DNA from: CAZUMW01 sp964621615
GTDB lineage: Bacteria; Desulfobacterota; WTBG01; CAIYCZ01; CAIRTM01
DNA: 64,000 nucleotides
Assembly: GCA_964621615.1 (NCBI GenBank)
Contig: CAZUMW010000005.1
Coordinates: 62,001-126,000 of the forward strand
Reading direction: 5' to 3'
The notes under the pieces were generated by a model, which was not told the origin of the DNA, did not search any database, and saw nothing but the letters and a program-made list of their open reading frames with translations. Position numbers and translations under genes: made by a program. This document shows positions 34,023 through 43,027 of the stretch, in pieces. The stretch's first letter is position 1; each line of letters begins with the position of its first letter.

Positions 34023-34916
34023 ATGCAGTGGGAGCAGGAAGCGCTGAGCATCGTTGAAAGCATACCGGTGCCGCCACTCATGAGTGATTATGTCAGCCTG
34101 GATGCAGAGCGGCGCGCGCGCCGGCGCGGCCTTGAGGTTGTGACTGCTGATGTTGCTGTTGAAACACGGAAAGGCTATGAGCAGGTGTTCGGTGCCGAGG
34201 CCATGGAGAATATGGGAAAAATGATCAAGGGGGAGGATGTCGGTCTGCCGGATGCATTTTTCGAGCAGGACGAGGGTGAGCTTTTTTCTGTTCAGCTGTG
34301 TCCGGTTAAATACGGCGCATGCACGAGGAAGAAGAGGTCGATGGTTGAGGATATACTCGTGCCGGTACGCAGCCTGTTAAAAAAATTAGACATCACCCGA
34401 ATCGTCATGGACCGGGCCAGGACGCCGCTTATGTCACATCACGTTTTCAGAGTTTCCATTATCGGCTGCCCGAACTGCTGTGCCTCACCGTATTTTTCCG
34501 ACATAGGGATAATTGCGGCATATCCTCCGGCTGTACGTTCTGAAAAATGCATCCTCTGCGCCAGCTGTGTAGACGGCTGCAGCGAGGGGGCTGTTTCCAT
34601 AGCGCATGATAGCGGACCGGCCATTGACAGGGAGCGCTGTGTTGCCTGCGGGGCATGTGAAGATCTGTGCCCGGAAGGCGCTTTGTATACAGAGCGCTGC
34701 GGCTATACGGTGGTGGCAGGCGGAACAGGAGCACGTCATCCGCGCCTGGCCCGGACGGCTGCTTTATTCACCGACCGTCGCGGCGTCCTGAGGATTCTGG
34801 AAAACGCTGTGCATATCTATGAAAATGCTTCTGCAGACGGCAGGGAGCGTCCCTTCTATGACATAATTTCGCAATATGATAATGATGCGCTCCTTGATAG
34901 CGTGCCTCAGCGATAA
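34023..34916 (+). CDS. PCP_red domain fused to sulfite/nitrite reductase-like Fe-S half and ferredoxin
   Basis: A 297-residue mosaic. Residues ~2-50 (WEQEALSIVESIPVP.., RRGLEVVTADV) match the small PCP_red module found at the end of protochlorophyllide reductase subunits. The middle has Cys residues in LCPVKYGACTRK and GCPNCCAS (C149, C153), the NiR/SiR-type 4Fe-4S/siroheme pattern, but the chain is far shorter than a true siroheme reductase. The C-terminal part is a two-cluster ferredoxin (CILCASCVDGCSEGA, CVACGACEDLCPEGA). AAAGGAGAATATTA precedes the ATG. As the last gene of the hcp run, a role in N-oxide or electron chemistry is likely, but the reaction is unknown. Confidence 0.8.
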   Translation: MQWEQEALSIVESIPVPPLMSDYVSLDAERRARRRGLEVVTADVAVETRKGYEQVFGAEAMENMGKMIKGEDVGLPDAFFEQDEGELFSVQLCPVKYGACTRKKRSMVEDILVPVRSLLKKLDITRIVMDRARTPLMSHHVFRVSIIGCPNCCASPYFSDIGIIAAYPPAVRSEKCILCASCVDGCSEGAVSIAHDSGPAIDRERCVACGACEDLCPEGALYTERCGYTVVAGGTGARHPRLARTAALFTDRRGVLRILENAVHIYENASADGRERPFYDIISQYDNDALLDSVPQR

Positions 34917-34995
34917 ATGATGCAGGCAATGAGCGAAGCCTGCCGTATATGGATCGCAGATGAGTTTTATGAGGCTGCTGATTGGTGCACGTCAT

Positions 34996-35604
34996 TCAGG
35001 GGCTGCCCAAATGTGCGGTGAGCTTCTGTGCAATATGCCCTGCGGCCCGGGTAAGCGCATCTGCAGTGTTTGAAGAAATAATACGAATATAATACCTCCC
35101 GATCACTAAAAAATAGTGCGAGCGGATCCGGTAACCGGCCCGGCCGAGCGAAACAGGGTCGGCGTGTTCAGGGCGTTCAGCGGAAAAAATGCTGAGCGCA
35201 TGTTCCGGAGCCCCCATGTCATATATGTACACGTCGATTACATGCCGGGGGTTCTTTGTTTGGATAAACGCCATAAAAAAAGCTTTTTCTACATGATGGG
35301 CACGATATCTGTCCGCAGCGCCGTTAATGAGCTGATATAAATGTTCCGGAGTGTATTCACGGACGCTGCTATCGATTTTCCAGCTTGGAGGGGCAGCGTC
35401 TTCGGCTGTTTCTTTCGTGACAGCCGGAACAGATGCTGCTGTTGAGCCGGGGGATCCGTTGTTGAGGGTCTGTGTGGCAACGGCCGGCAGCCGGTTTGAC
35501 GGTTCTGAAGCCGAGGCCGTGCAGCATACAGCAAGAAATACCCCGACCAATGCCGACTTCCGGGGCAGCACATGTATACCATATCGTACCAGTGTGTGCG
35601 GCAT
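34996..35604 (-). CDS. Exported protein of unknown function (DUF6599-like)
   Basis: A 202-residue protein. ATG 35604 is preceded by AGAGAGGATTGCT and opens a signal peptide with a hydrophobic stretch ending near CTASAS. After a low-complexity Thr/Ala linker comes a domain with YTPEHLYQLINGAADRY, FMAFIQTK and a late RYYIRIISS strand. I recall similar INGAA-type domains in uncharacterised exported proteins of anaerobic bacteria. It likely works in the periplasm. It converges on the hcp operon with an 79-base gap. No function is assigned. Confidence 0.7.
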   Translation of the reverse strand: MPHTLVRYGIHVLPRKSALVGVFLAVCCTASASEPSNRLPAVATQTLNNGSPGSTAASVPAVTKETAEDAAPPSWKIDSSVREYTPEHLYQLINGAADRYRAHHVEKAFFMAFIQTKNPRHVIDVYIYDMGAPEHALSIFSAERPEHADPVSLGRAGYRIRSHYFLVIGRYYIRIISSNTADALTRAAGHIAQKLTAHLGSP

Positions 35605-35922
35605 AGCAATCCTCTCTTTTCTGCTTAAGGCTAGCATAGCACCGCCTGTTGTTAAAGACGTGTTTTATCCTGTAACACCCGTCCCTGCAATAAGCTCTAT
35701 TATGTAATGTTAGTGTGTTGTTTATAGCTTATTGTTCTGCTATAATATATTATAAAAACGAAATATGTGAAAAATTTTCTACCTGTTTCCTTTCGATAAA
35801 ATGCTATATTGTGCAGACGATTAATTGTATCACGTATGTCCCTGACAGTTCCATTGTCAGGGTATGTTTTTCTGATTATACTTTAAACATAACATGGCAT
35901 CATCTGTCTGCAGGGAGCATAT
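35605..35922. other. Divergent intergenic region upstream of mltF
   Basis: A 318-base AT-rich region holding the start of the exported-protein gene on one side and mltF on the other. A hairpin CCCTGACA/TGTCAGGG at 35840-35862 is followed 3 bases later by GTTTTT on the plus strand, about 60 bases before the mltF ATG. It could be a leader structure or weak terminator. No operator was recognised. Confidence 0.45.
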
Positions 35923-37299
35923 ATGCAGAGTCATAAGCCGTATCAGCCTCTGATAATGCGGTTGTATTCCGGAATCTTTCTGCTGTTTGCGCTGCTGCTT
36001 TTCCCGGGATGCCGGTATAGTCCGCTCAGCGACGGCTCGGTTGACCGGATTGTGCAGTCCGGAAAGATCGTGATGATAACCCTGAATAATGCAAATTCCT
36101 ATTATATGTACCGGGATAAGCCCGCAGGGTTTGAATACGATCTTGGCAAAGCCTTTGCCGAGTATCTCGGCGTAGAGCTGGAAGTAATCACGCCGGGCTG
36201 GAACAACCTGGCTTCGTGCCTTTCTGAGGAAAAAGGCGACTTCATCGCTGCAGGAATTACAATCACGCCTGAGCGCCGGGAGCATGCTGCATTTTCCGAT
36301 GGATACATGAATGTGCAGCAGCGCCTGATAATGCATAAAAATAATTACAGTATAGACTCGCTCGATGATATTGATAACGCAACAATTCATGTGCTCCGCC
36401 ATACCTCATATCACCGTCGCCTTGAGGAGCTTATCGAGGAGGGCATTCCGCTAAAGCTGCGCCTGTATGACTACATCTCAACCGAAGAGATGCTCCGCCG
36501 CGTTGCCGCAAAAGAGATTGAGCTGACAGTGGCTGACTCACACATTGCGCTTTTGAACCGCCGCTATTATCCGGATATCAAGATAGCCTTCCCCGTTTCT
36601 GAAAATCAGTCTCTTGGATGGGCAGTGCGAAAAGGGGATGAGCAGCTCCTGGGAAAGATTAACGAGTTTTTTGATACGATCAGGGAAAGCGGCCGCTTCG
36701 GCAAAATTTACGAAAAATATTATGCAGATGTTGAAATATTCGATTATGTTGATTTAAAAAAATTCCATATCCGCGTCGATACCCGCCTGCCCCGGTACAT
36801 AAATATGATAAAAAAAGAGTCGGATAAATACGGCTTTGACTGGCGGTTAATCGCCGCCGTCATTTATCAGGAATCTCACCTTGATCCGCGGGCGCGCAGC
36901 TATACCGGCGTGCGGGGCCTTATGCAGGTGACGCGGCTGACCGCACGGGAAATGGGCATCTCAAACCGGCTTGACCCCAGGCAGAGCATACAGGCGGGCG
37001 TTAAGTATCTGGCAAAAATGTACAAGCGGTTTCCTGAAATCGAAAATCCGCGGGAGCGGATGCTGTTTGCCCTGGCAAGCTATAATATCGGCTATGGGCA
37101 TGTGCGCGATGCCCAGCGGATTGCGCGGCGCAAAGGGCTCAATCCTCAGAAATGGTCGTCCATGGAAAAAACACTGCCGCTGCTGCGCTCCCCCCGCTAT
37201 TACAGAAAAACAAAGCACGGCTATGCCAGAGGCACGGAGCCGGTCCGCTATGTTGACCGCATTGTCATGTACTATGACATACTGCGGCAGAAAATTTGA
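35923..37299 (+). CDS. mltF: Membrane-bound lytic murein transglycosylase F
   Basis: A 458-residue outer-membrane lipoprotein that cleaves peptidoglycan between MurNAc and GlcNAc. The signal ends in a lipobox, LLLFPGC. The first half is a periplasmic solute-binding (SBP_bac_3) domain with GFEYDLGKAFAEYLGVE. The second half is an SLT domain with catalytic Glu in VIYQESHLDP, then TGVRGLMQVT and FALASYNIGYGHV. The domain order and length match MltF. ATG 35923 has CAGGGAGCATAT upstream. It converges with the next gene, leaving only 3 bases between the stop codons. Confidence 0.95.
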   Translation: MQSHKPYQPLIMRLYSGIFLLFALLLFPGCRYSPLSDGSVDRIVQSGKIVMITLNNANSYYMYRDKPAGFEYDLGKAFAEYLGVELEVITPGWNNLASCLSEEKGDFIAAGITITPERREHAAFSDGYMNVQQRLIMHKNNYSIDSLDDIDNATIHVLRHTSYHRRLEELIEEGIPLKLRLYDYISTEEMLRRVAAKEIELTVADSHIALLNRRYYPDIKIAFPVSENQSLGWAVRKGDEQLLGKINEFFDTIRESGRFGKIYEKYYADVEIFDYVDLKKFHIRVDTRLPRYINMIKKESDKYGFDWRLIAAVIYQESHLDPRARSYTGVRGLMQVTRLTAREMGISNRLDPRQSIQAGVKYLAKMYKRFPEIENPRERMLFALASYNIGYGHVRDAQRIARRKGLNPQKWSSMEKTLPLLRSPRYYRKTKHGYARGTEPVRYVDRIVMYYDILRQKI

Positions 37300-37302
37300 A
37301 AA

Positions 37303-39525
37303 TCACTGTTTATCAGGAAAGGTGTACTGAAAATCCAGGGTCATGGTGTGTACGCCCATGTCGCTGACAATATGCCTGGTTCCGCTGATGCCTGTTTCTG
37401 AAATTTCGTCTTCCTGAAGATCGATTTTAGGCCACTCTGCCAGCCCGCATTCATTGTACTTGTACGATTCCCCCGAGCCGGTACAGGTCACCCAGTTATA
37501 ATCCTTTGCATCAGGGTACGGCTCGAATATCCCACCGGCCCCGTCTTCATCAATAGAAAACTTATACGGCTCCTCACCCTCCTCATACGTTTCATTCAAA
37601 GAACCGCTGCAGGTATATGAGCTCTGTATAGTGCCTGCCGATACCGTAAACGTGGACGAGCAGGTCGCATGCCGCTCTATGATGCGGTACTGATCTTCAG
37701 CCGGGTCATACACAATCACATCGGAGGAATAGTATTCGGCATCGCTGGTCGGACCGGAAAGCGTAATGTGTGTGTAGCCCGCTTCGGTGCAGGGCCCCTC
37801 CGGCGGCAGCATCCTGTCGCCGTCTCCCCCCCACAGAAAGCATGCTCCAGGCGATGAAGACGTATACGGGTCGCAAAGGCCGACGATGCTGATAGTGCTG
37901 CCGTACGCCTGCCGGGCATTCATCTGGCTTACCAGCTCTCCCCAGTAAGATTCTGCAATGTCTTTGGTGAATTCAGAGTCGACTTCCCCCGTATAGCCGC
38001 TGTATACCTGTGCACCGCATGACAGAAAAGCATTTGCCACCCCTGCGTTATATAGCGAGAAGCAGCATCCGGAATGAACGATGCTGTCGGGCATGCCTTT
38101 GCAGTAATGCCGGATAAACGCAGGGGTAAGTGCAAAATACAGTGTATTGTTGTCGTATTGGCCAACCAGGCGTTTTTTCTTTTTGGGAAGCTTGATATCC
38201 GCGGCGTATGCACGTGCGCTGGCCTTTGTGGCAACCTCGCCGGTTACAATAATTTCTTTGCCGTTGACTATGTTTCCGTGTGAGTCAATGCAGACGGCAC
38301 CATAGGTGCCCATTGTTTTAAAGGCGGCAACATCTGCGCTGCTGTCCGGAACGGTTTTTACGGTCATGCCGGGGCAGGGGGCTCTGTCAAAAATATCATC
38401 AAGGCGGTGCGCCATTGAATACTGTCCGAAGTATGAATGAAACGGGGCGATCACAAGCGCCTTGTTATTGCCTATGCGGGGGTTTGCTGCAGGGGCATCT
38501 GCTGTATTCAAAGAAGCGGTGTAATGCGAGGGCACTGACGGTGCAGAGCTGCGACATCTGCGCGTTTGTGTGCTCCCGCTTCGGGTATCCAGCAGAAGCC
38601 CCTGCAGAAACCCCGAGCTCAGCTCATACCAAATCCCCCCGCCCTGTTCCGGTGCGCCTGCAGCTGTAACATCTCTTTGTTGCTGAAGCCAGGTGACGGT
38701 TTTTTCCCGGGCGATGTCTTCGTCATATTGAGAGGTGTAGTCTTCGTATTTCTGCTGAACTTCAGCCGGGAAGGAGAGCGCCCGGTCCAGCTCTTCATCA
38801 GTGAACGGGCTGACGGCCCAGAGGCTGACGGCTTCGCTGTATGAGGTCTGTGTCTGCCCCTGCTCTTCGGTGGTCACTTTAACCCTTAGACGTATCTGCT
38901 TTTCATCGCTTTCTGTAAACAGGGCGGTTCCTGAATATACACCGTCACCCGCTGCGCTGTCCCCTGAATCGGCTTCTCCGTCATCTTTGAGCTCTGCAAC
39001 AGTATCCGCAACTTCTGAATCTGCGTCGATGCGTTCGACTTCTACGACGGCATCCGAAAGGGTTGTCGGGTTATTCAGGGCAGCAGTGAATGTCACGGGT
39101 GTCTGTTCGTTTGTAAAAATTGTGTCCGGCTCAGCGGCAGGGGGGCCGGAAAACGACACATACGGGCTATAGGTGACCGTGAGGGTGTCCTGCATTATGG
39201 TTCCGGAGGCTGAAGCCGCCTGAACGGTTACTGCTGTGTCGCCCGGTTCAAGCGGTACATCCCTGATTGTCCATTCAGCGTCAGCTTTAATTTTTCCTTC
39301 CGCTTCAGCTCCGGCAGACCATGATATATACGATAGCGGAGCGGCATTCAGGCAGAATCCGGATAGATCTATGGAATCGCTTTGTGTTGAGCAGGTCTCA
39401 TTGCCTGTCGGAGACGTGATGACAATGGAGCCGGGTTGCGGCTGATGAGTGTCTTTACACCCGATACATACTACAAAAAGCACTACAAAAAACAGTATCG
39501 GAATACAGAAACAAAGATTTTTCAC
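37303..39525 (-). CDS. Secreted lipoprotein with Ig-like repeats and a clan-CD-like His/Cys domain
   Basis: A 740-residue exported protein. GTG 39525 follows GGGGGAGCACC and opens a lipoprotein signal ending in VVCIGC. Residues ~25-260 look like one or two Ig/cadherin-type beta domains. A middle domain has a hydrophobic strand ending in CIDSHGN (His416) and a later strand IVHSGCC (Cys487/488). This pair has the layout of caspase/gingipain-type (clan CD) cysteine peptidases. The C-terminal ~150 residues are beta-rich with several Cys. No family name could be assigned. It may be a surface protease; that depends on the His/Cys reading. Confidence 0.7.
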   Translation of the reverse strand: MKNLCFCIPILFFVVLFVVCIGCKDTHQPQPGSIVITSPTGNETCSTQSDSIDLSGFCLNAAPLSYISWSAGAEAEGKIKADAEWTIRDVPLEPGDTAVTVQAASASGTIMQDTLTVTYSPYVSFSGPPAAEPDTIFTNEQTPVTFTAALNNPTTLSDAVVEVERIDADSEVADTVAELKDDGEADSGDSAAGDGVYSGTALFTESDEKQIRLRVKVTTEEQGQTQTSYSEAVSLWAVSPFTDEELDRALSFPAEVQQKYEDYTSQYDEDIAREKTVTWLQQQRDVTAAGAPEQGGGIWYELSSGFLQGLLLDTRSGSTQTRRCRSSAPSVPSHYTASLNTADAPAANPRIGNNKALVIAPFHSYFGQYSMAHRLDDIFDRAPCPGMTVKTVPDSSADVAAFKTMGTYGAVCIDSHGNIVNGKEIIVTGEVATKASARAYAADIKLPKKKKRLVGQYDNNTLYFALTPAFIRHYCKGMPDSIVHSGCCFSLYNAGVANAFLSCGAQVYSGYTGEVDSEFTKDIAESYWGELVSQMNARQAYGSTISIVGLCDPYTSSSPGACFLWGGDGDRMLPPEGPCTEAGYTHITLSGPTSDAEYYSSDVIVYDPAEDQYRIIERHATCSSTFTVSAGTIQSSYTCSGSLNETYEEGEEPYKFSIDEDGAGGIFEPYPDAKDYNWVTCTGSGESYKYNECGLAEWPKIDLQEDEISETGISGTRHIVSDMGVHTMTLDFQYTFPDKQ

Positions 39526-39723
39526 GGTGCTCCCCCAGATAGTATTAATCTTTTTATAACAAATAACAAGATTATGATGTGTAAACAAGAAAAAATTTAA
39601 TTATATCAATATGGATACAATTGTAAAAACATACTTGTAAACATGTTTTGACGTACGGTAAAATCCTTTGAGTATATAGTCTAATAAAATACCTGTAATT
39701 GTACCCTGAAGGCTTACTTAATA

Positions 39724-40785
39724 ATGGAATGCACTAACGACAGCATAAAAACGGCATTAACTACCATTCGCCGCCTGATTGAGACGGCGCAGCGTATCCT
39801 TATAAACACATCTGATCCTGTGGATCCGGATTGTGTAGGAACCGCCCTGGCACTGCGCTGGCTGCTTCAGCAGAAGAAGAAACAAGCTGACATCGTCAGC
39901 TTTTCGCGTATTCCGCCATCGATGTCGGAATTCCCTGACATAGAGCATGTTAGAGCTGCAGAAACTGCCGGGTTTGATTTTTCGCCCTACGATCTCCTGA
40001 TTCTGGTGGACGGGAGCTCCTGGGCGCAGTTTTGGGGAAACAAGTGGCAATCTGTACTCGGCAAGATCGATACGGAGCGCATTGTTCACTTCGATCATCA
40101 TCAGCCGGAAGAGATGTATGCCGGCATTTCAGAGCGCTCGCTTACTGTGCAGACATCATCGACGGTGCAGCTGATATACGATTATCTGATAAAGCCCGAC
40201 GCCGGTTTCGTTCCGCCGCATGTGGCACACTATCTGTACCTTGGCCTTCTGTACGATGCGCGGTATTTTAAAAATGAGATATATCCGGGTGAATACCGGT
40301 TTGCCGAGGAGCTGCTTGCCTGCGGCGCCGACCATGATCGGGCTGTTGACACCAACCATGAGATGCCCGAATACTGGTTTCTTGCATGGGCAATAGAGCA
40401 TACAGAGATGATACCGGAGCTGGCGCTGACCCTGCTTGTGATCGATGCCCGGCAAAACCGGGAGCTTGCCGAACGATTCGGAGAGCACTGGAAGGACTTC
40501 GATACCCTGTACAAGGGAACATTTCAGCGTCAGGTTCGCGGGTATAATTACGGGATTATTCTCACTGATAACCTGGACGGGACCATTCGATTTAACTGGC
40601 GTACAAGAAGCTATGGCCGGCATTTGAGTATCGCCGACATAGCGCGGGCAGCCGGCTTCCGTGCGGGCGGTCATAGAAATGCAGGCGGTGGTATATTTGA
40701 GGGAACTATCCACGATGCGCGGAAGCGTCTGCTCGACGAGCTGTCCAAAGCCACGAAGCAGCCCCCGCCCCGTTCAAGCCGGTGA
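39724..40785 (+). CDS. DHH-family phosphoesterase (NrnA-like)
   Basis: A 353-residue DHH/DHHA1 protein, related to nanoRNase/pAp-phosphatase NrnA and to other DHH phosphoesterases. Metal motifs are VDPDCVGTALAL, LVDGSS and the DHH triplet in HFDHHQPE. The DHHA1 part has FRAGGHRNAGGG, which binds substrate. In NrnA the first motif is usually DPDAxGS, so Cys-Val-Gly is a small variation. The likely job is degrading short oligoribonucleotides or pAp. It stands alone; a GC-rich stretch and T7 run after the stop may be its terminator. Confidence 0.85.
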   Translation: MECTNDSIKTALTTIRRLIETAQRILINTSDPVDPDCVGTALALRWLLQQKKKQADIVSFSRIPPSMSEFPDIEHVRAAETAGFDFSPYDLLILVDGSSWAQFWGNKWQSVLGKIDTERIVHFDHHQPEEMYAGISERSLTVQTSSTVQLIYDYLIKPDAGFVPPHVAHYLYLGLLYDARYFKNEIYPGEYRFAEELLACGADHDRAVDTNHEMPEYWFLAWAIEHTEMIPELALTLLVIDARQNRELAERFGEHWKDFDTLYKGTFQRQVRGYNYGIILTDNLDGTIRFNWRTRSYGRHLSIADIARAAGFRAGGHRNAGGGIFEGTIHDARKRLLDELSKATKQPPPRSSR

Positions 40786-40811
40786 GCTCAGCCGCTGCCG
40801 CCGGTTTTTTT
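40780..40811 (+). terminator. Possible terminator after the DHH gene
   Basis: AGCCGG and CCGGTT can pair around an 18-base GC-rich loop, followed by a T run (40805-40811). The stem is short and the loop large, so this is only a candidate. Confidence 0.35.
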
Positions 40812-40892
40812 CATTCTTCATTAAGGTAATCCCTGTGGTCTTCCGATATATATAGTACTATAAGTATATAATATTGTTATTGTTTTTAAAAA

Positions 40893-43013
40893 ATGAGTAA
40901 TCTTTCTGCCGTTTCAGAATATTCATATCCGCTCCATTTATTTTCATTGGTCTTTGATGAAAATCTGTCCGGAGACCAGCCGCTGGATCGAATTAGCTCC
41001 ACAGTTCGGCAGAAGGCGGAATCCATTATACATGTGTCTGATAATGAAATACATGCAACGTTTCGGGCAGCCGCAGCATGTTTTCAAACTGCACAAAAGG
41101 TTATAGAGGATATCTATATTCTTCTGTATGGCCGGAATCTGTCCGGTGCCGGGATTACCATTGGGCTGCATACTATCGAAGGCGCCGGTTTGAGCAGAGA
41201 TGACATTATCGGATTTTTTGATCTGCCGATCAAAATCCGGGATTACGGAAATGCCGGTGACATTATTATGTCCCCTGAATTTTATGCATCGCTTCCACAG
41301 AATATCCGGAATAATTGTGCTGAGCACACACCGTCCTCCGGAAGCGACTCGGCAGTATATATTCATACAATATCCCGCCCCCGTGATGGCGATACGGCAT
41401 TCGAGCCTCTCTTAGAAGCGGGAGGGGGGCAGGCCGGAGGCAGGGCGTGCTTTTATTGCGGCGTTACCGAGCACCGGGCTGCCGAGTGCCCCTCAAAATT
41501 TATCGATCAATCGACGAGCTGCCTTGAGGAAATCGGGTATCTGCCGCTTGAGCACATACGCGGTATTGTAAACGATGGGTATCAGGATATTGTCCGGCCC
41601 ATGCAGAGCGGTTCAGAAGACAGCAGGTTTTCTGTTTTGTTAGATGAGGAATCGGAAGACCATGCCTCGCGCGCGCTTTTTGCATTCTATGAAATTCGGG
41701 AGCTGTTTCAGCTGCGGACGCTTAAGAAGGTATTTACAGATGCTGTCGAAGGCAAATCTTCAGAGAGCGGGAAGTCAGCCTCTGTCATGATGGGGCTCGA
41801 TTGCCTCAGAGTTTCGCGTCACGAGGAGGCCGGGGAGTGGTTCGAGAAAGCAATTGCAGAGAATCCCAATGATTTCCGCCCCAGAGTGGCGCTTGCCCTT
41901 GTGGCAATGGAGCAGGAGGCATTCCAAAGCGCCTTTGCATTCTTGAGAAAGGCATTTTCTTTTTGCGAAACGCAGGACCAGGAAAGCTTTATACATCGTA
42001 TGTACGCCCGCCTCCATGAAATACTGGGCGCACCATTCGAGGCAAAGCAGGAAGTTGAAGAGGCGCTTAAACTGAGCAGCAGCCCGGACAGCCTGTCATA
42101 TTATTTTTCAGAAATACTTGCCCAGAATAATGAGGCAGGCCGGGCGGTAGATATGCTGAAGCGTCTTGTTGACCAATCGCCGCGCTATTATATGGCTGCA
42201 GCCCTTGATCCTGCTTTCAGCACTGCACGCGATATAATCACAGGATTTCTCAGCCGGGAGCTAGACCGGATATCAGAAAATGCCCGGGAGGATCTGCAGT
42301 CGATACAGGGGACAATCGATGATTATCAAGATTCTGTCTCCCCCGAGGATGAGCACTTTGTAAAGGCACTGGAGATTTACCGCACGGCAGAGCACTATTA
42401 CAAAGACCAGTGTATATCCGGCATGCTGGATATGCCGGGAATGTTGGTAGCCGTTACTCAGCTGTTGCGGCGCATGTCTTCAAAGAGCCGCGATCGTCTG
42501 AATCGGCAGGTTGCGGAATATGAATCATTAATCGGACAGCACGAACGATATTTAAAACGATACCCCTATAAAGCAATTATTTTACCCGCTGATTACAGTG
42601 CATTCAATTCTATGTCACAGCTGATACACCAAACAAAAAGCGAGCTTCGCTGCTCCGGAACCAGCCATATGAATCAGGCAAAAGAATATATCGGTCAGTT
42701 GTCAGGTGCAGCGGTGAAAATAAAGGCTTCCCGTAACCGGCTGGATATATATAAAAAGGCAGTGTTTGTTCTCGAGTGCATTGGAAAGGCGGCTGGGTTT
42801 TTTTTCGTATCCAGCTTTGTCACCGCTGTTTTTTTCAGCGTCCTGCTGATGCTGTACCAAGCTGTTTCAGGCTCTGCCAGTGGTTTAAGCGTCGATATCT
42901 TTGTCAAATATATTCAGTACGGGTTTTTTATCGGCATATTTTCCGGCGTATTTGTTACAGCCTTCTGGATGAGACGAAACATAGATAAGCTGAAAAAAAA
43001 GATTCAAGTGTGA
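40893..43013 (+). CDS. Large TPR-type membrane protein with a CCHC zinc knuckle and degenerate cyclase-like N-domain
   Basis: A 706-residue protein of unknown function. Residues ~10-165 resemble a degenerate class III nucleotide-cyclase/guanylate-cyclase homology fold (GAGITIGLHTIEG.., RDYGNAGDIIMSPEFY). C186-x2-C189-x4-H194-x4-C199 is a retroviral-type zinc knuckle, rarely reported in bacteria. Residues ~260-450 are helical with a TPR pattern (LRVSRHEEAGEWFEKAIAEN, FRPRVALALVAME). A long coiled region follows, then two transmembrane helices near residues 628-660 and 670-696, so the bulk is cytoplasmic. No clear ribosome site precedes ATG 40893. The gene is convergent with larE. Weak cyclase similarity is my inference. 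Confidence 0.75.
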   Translation: MSNLSAVSEYSYPLHLFSLVFDENLSGDQPLDRISSTVRQKAESIIHVSDNEIHATFRAAAACFQTAQKVIEDIYILLYGRNLSGAGITIGLHTIEGAGLSRDDIIGFFDLPIKIRDYGNAGDIIMSPEFYASLPQNIRNNCAEHTPSSGSDSAVYIHTISRPRDGDTAFEPLLEAGGGQAGGRACFYCGVTEHRAAECPSKFIDQSTSCLEEIGYLPLEHIRGIVNDGYQDIVRPMQSGSEDSRFSVLLDEESEDHASRALFAFYEIRELFQLRTLKKVFTDAVEGKSSESGKSASVMMGLDCLRVSRHEEAGEWFEKAIAENPNDFRPRVALALVAMEQEAFQSAFAFLRKAFSFCETQDQESFIHRMYARLHEILGAPFEAKQEVEEALKLSSSPDSLSYYFSEILAQNNEAGRAVDMLKRLVDQSPRYYMAAALDPAFSTARDIITGFLSRELDRISENAREDLQSIQGTIDDYQDSVSPEDEHFVKALEIYRTAEHYYKDQCISGMLDMPGMLVAVTQLLRRMSSKSRDRLNRQVAEYESLIGQHERYLKRYPYKAIILPADYSAFNSMSQLIHQTKSELRCSGTSHMNQAKEYIGQLSGAAVKIKASRNRLDIYKKAVFVLECIGKAAGFFFVSSFVTAVFFSVLLMLYQAVSGSASGLSVDIFVKYIQYGFFIGIFSGVFVTAFWMRRNIDKLKKKIQV

Positions 43014-43027
43014 TTTTAGCTTGTTAG

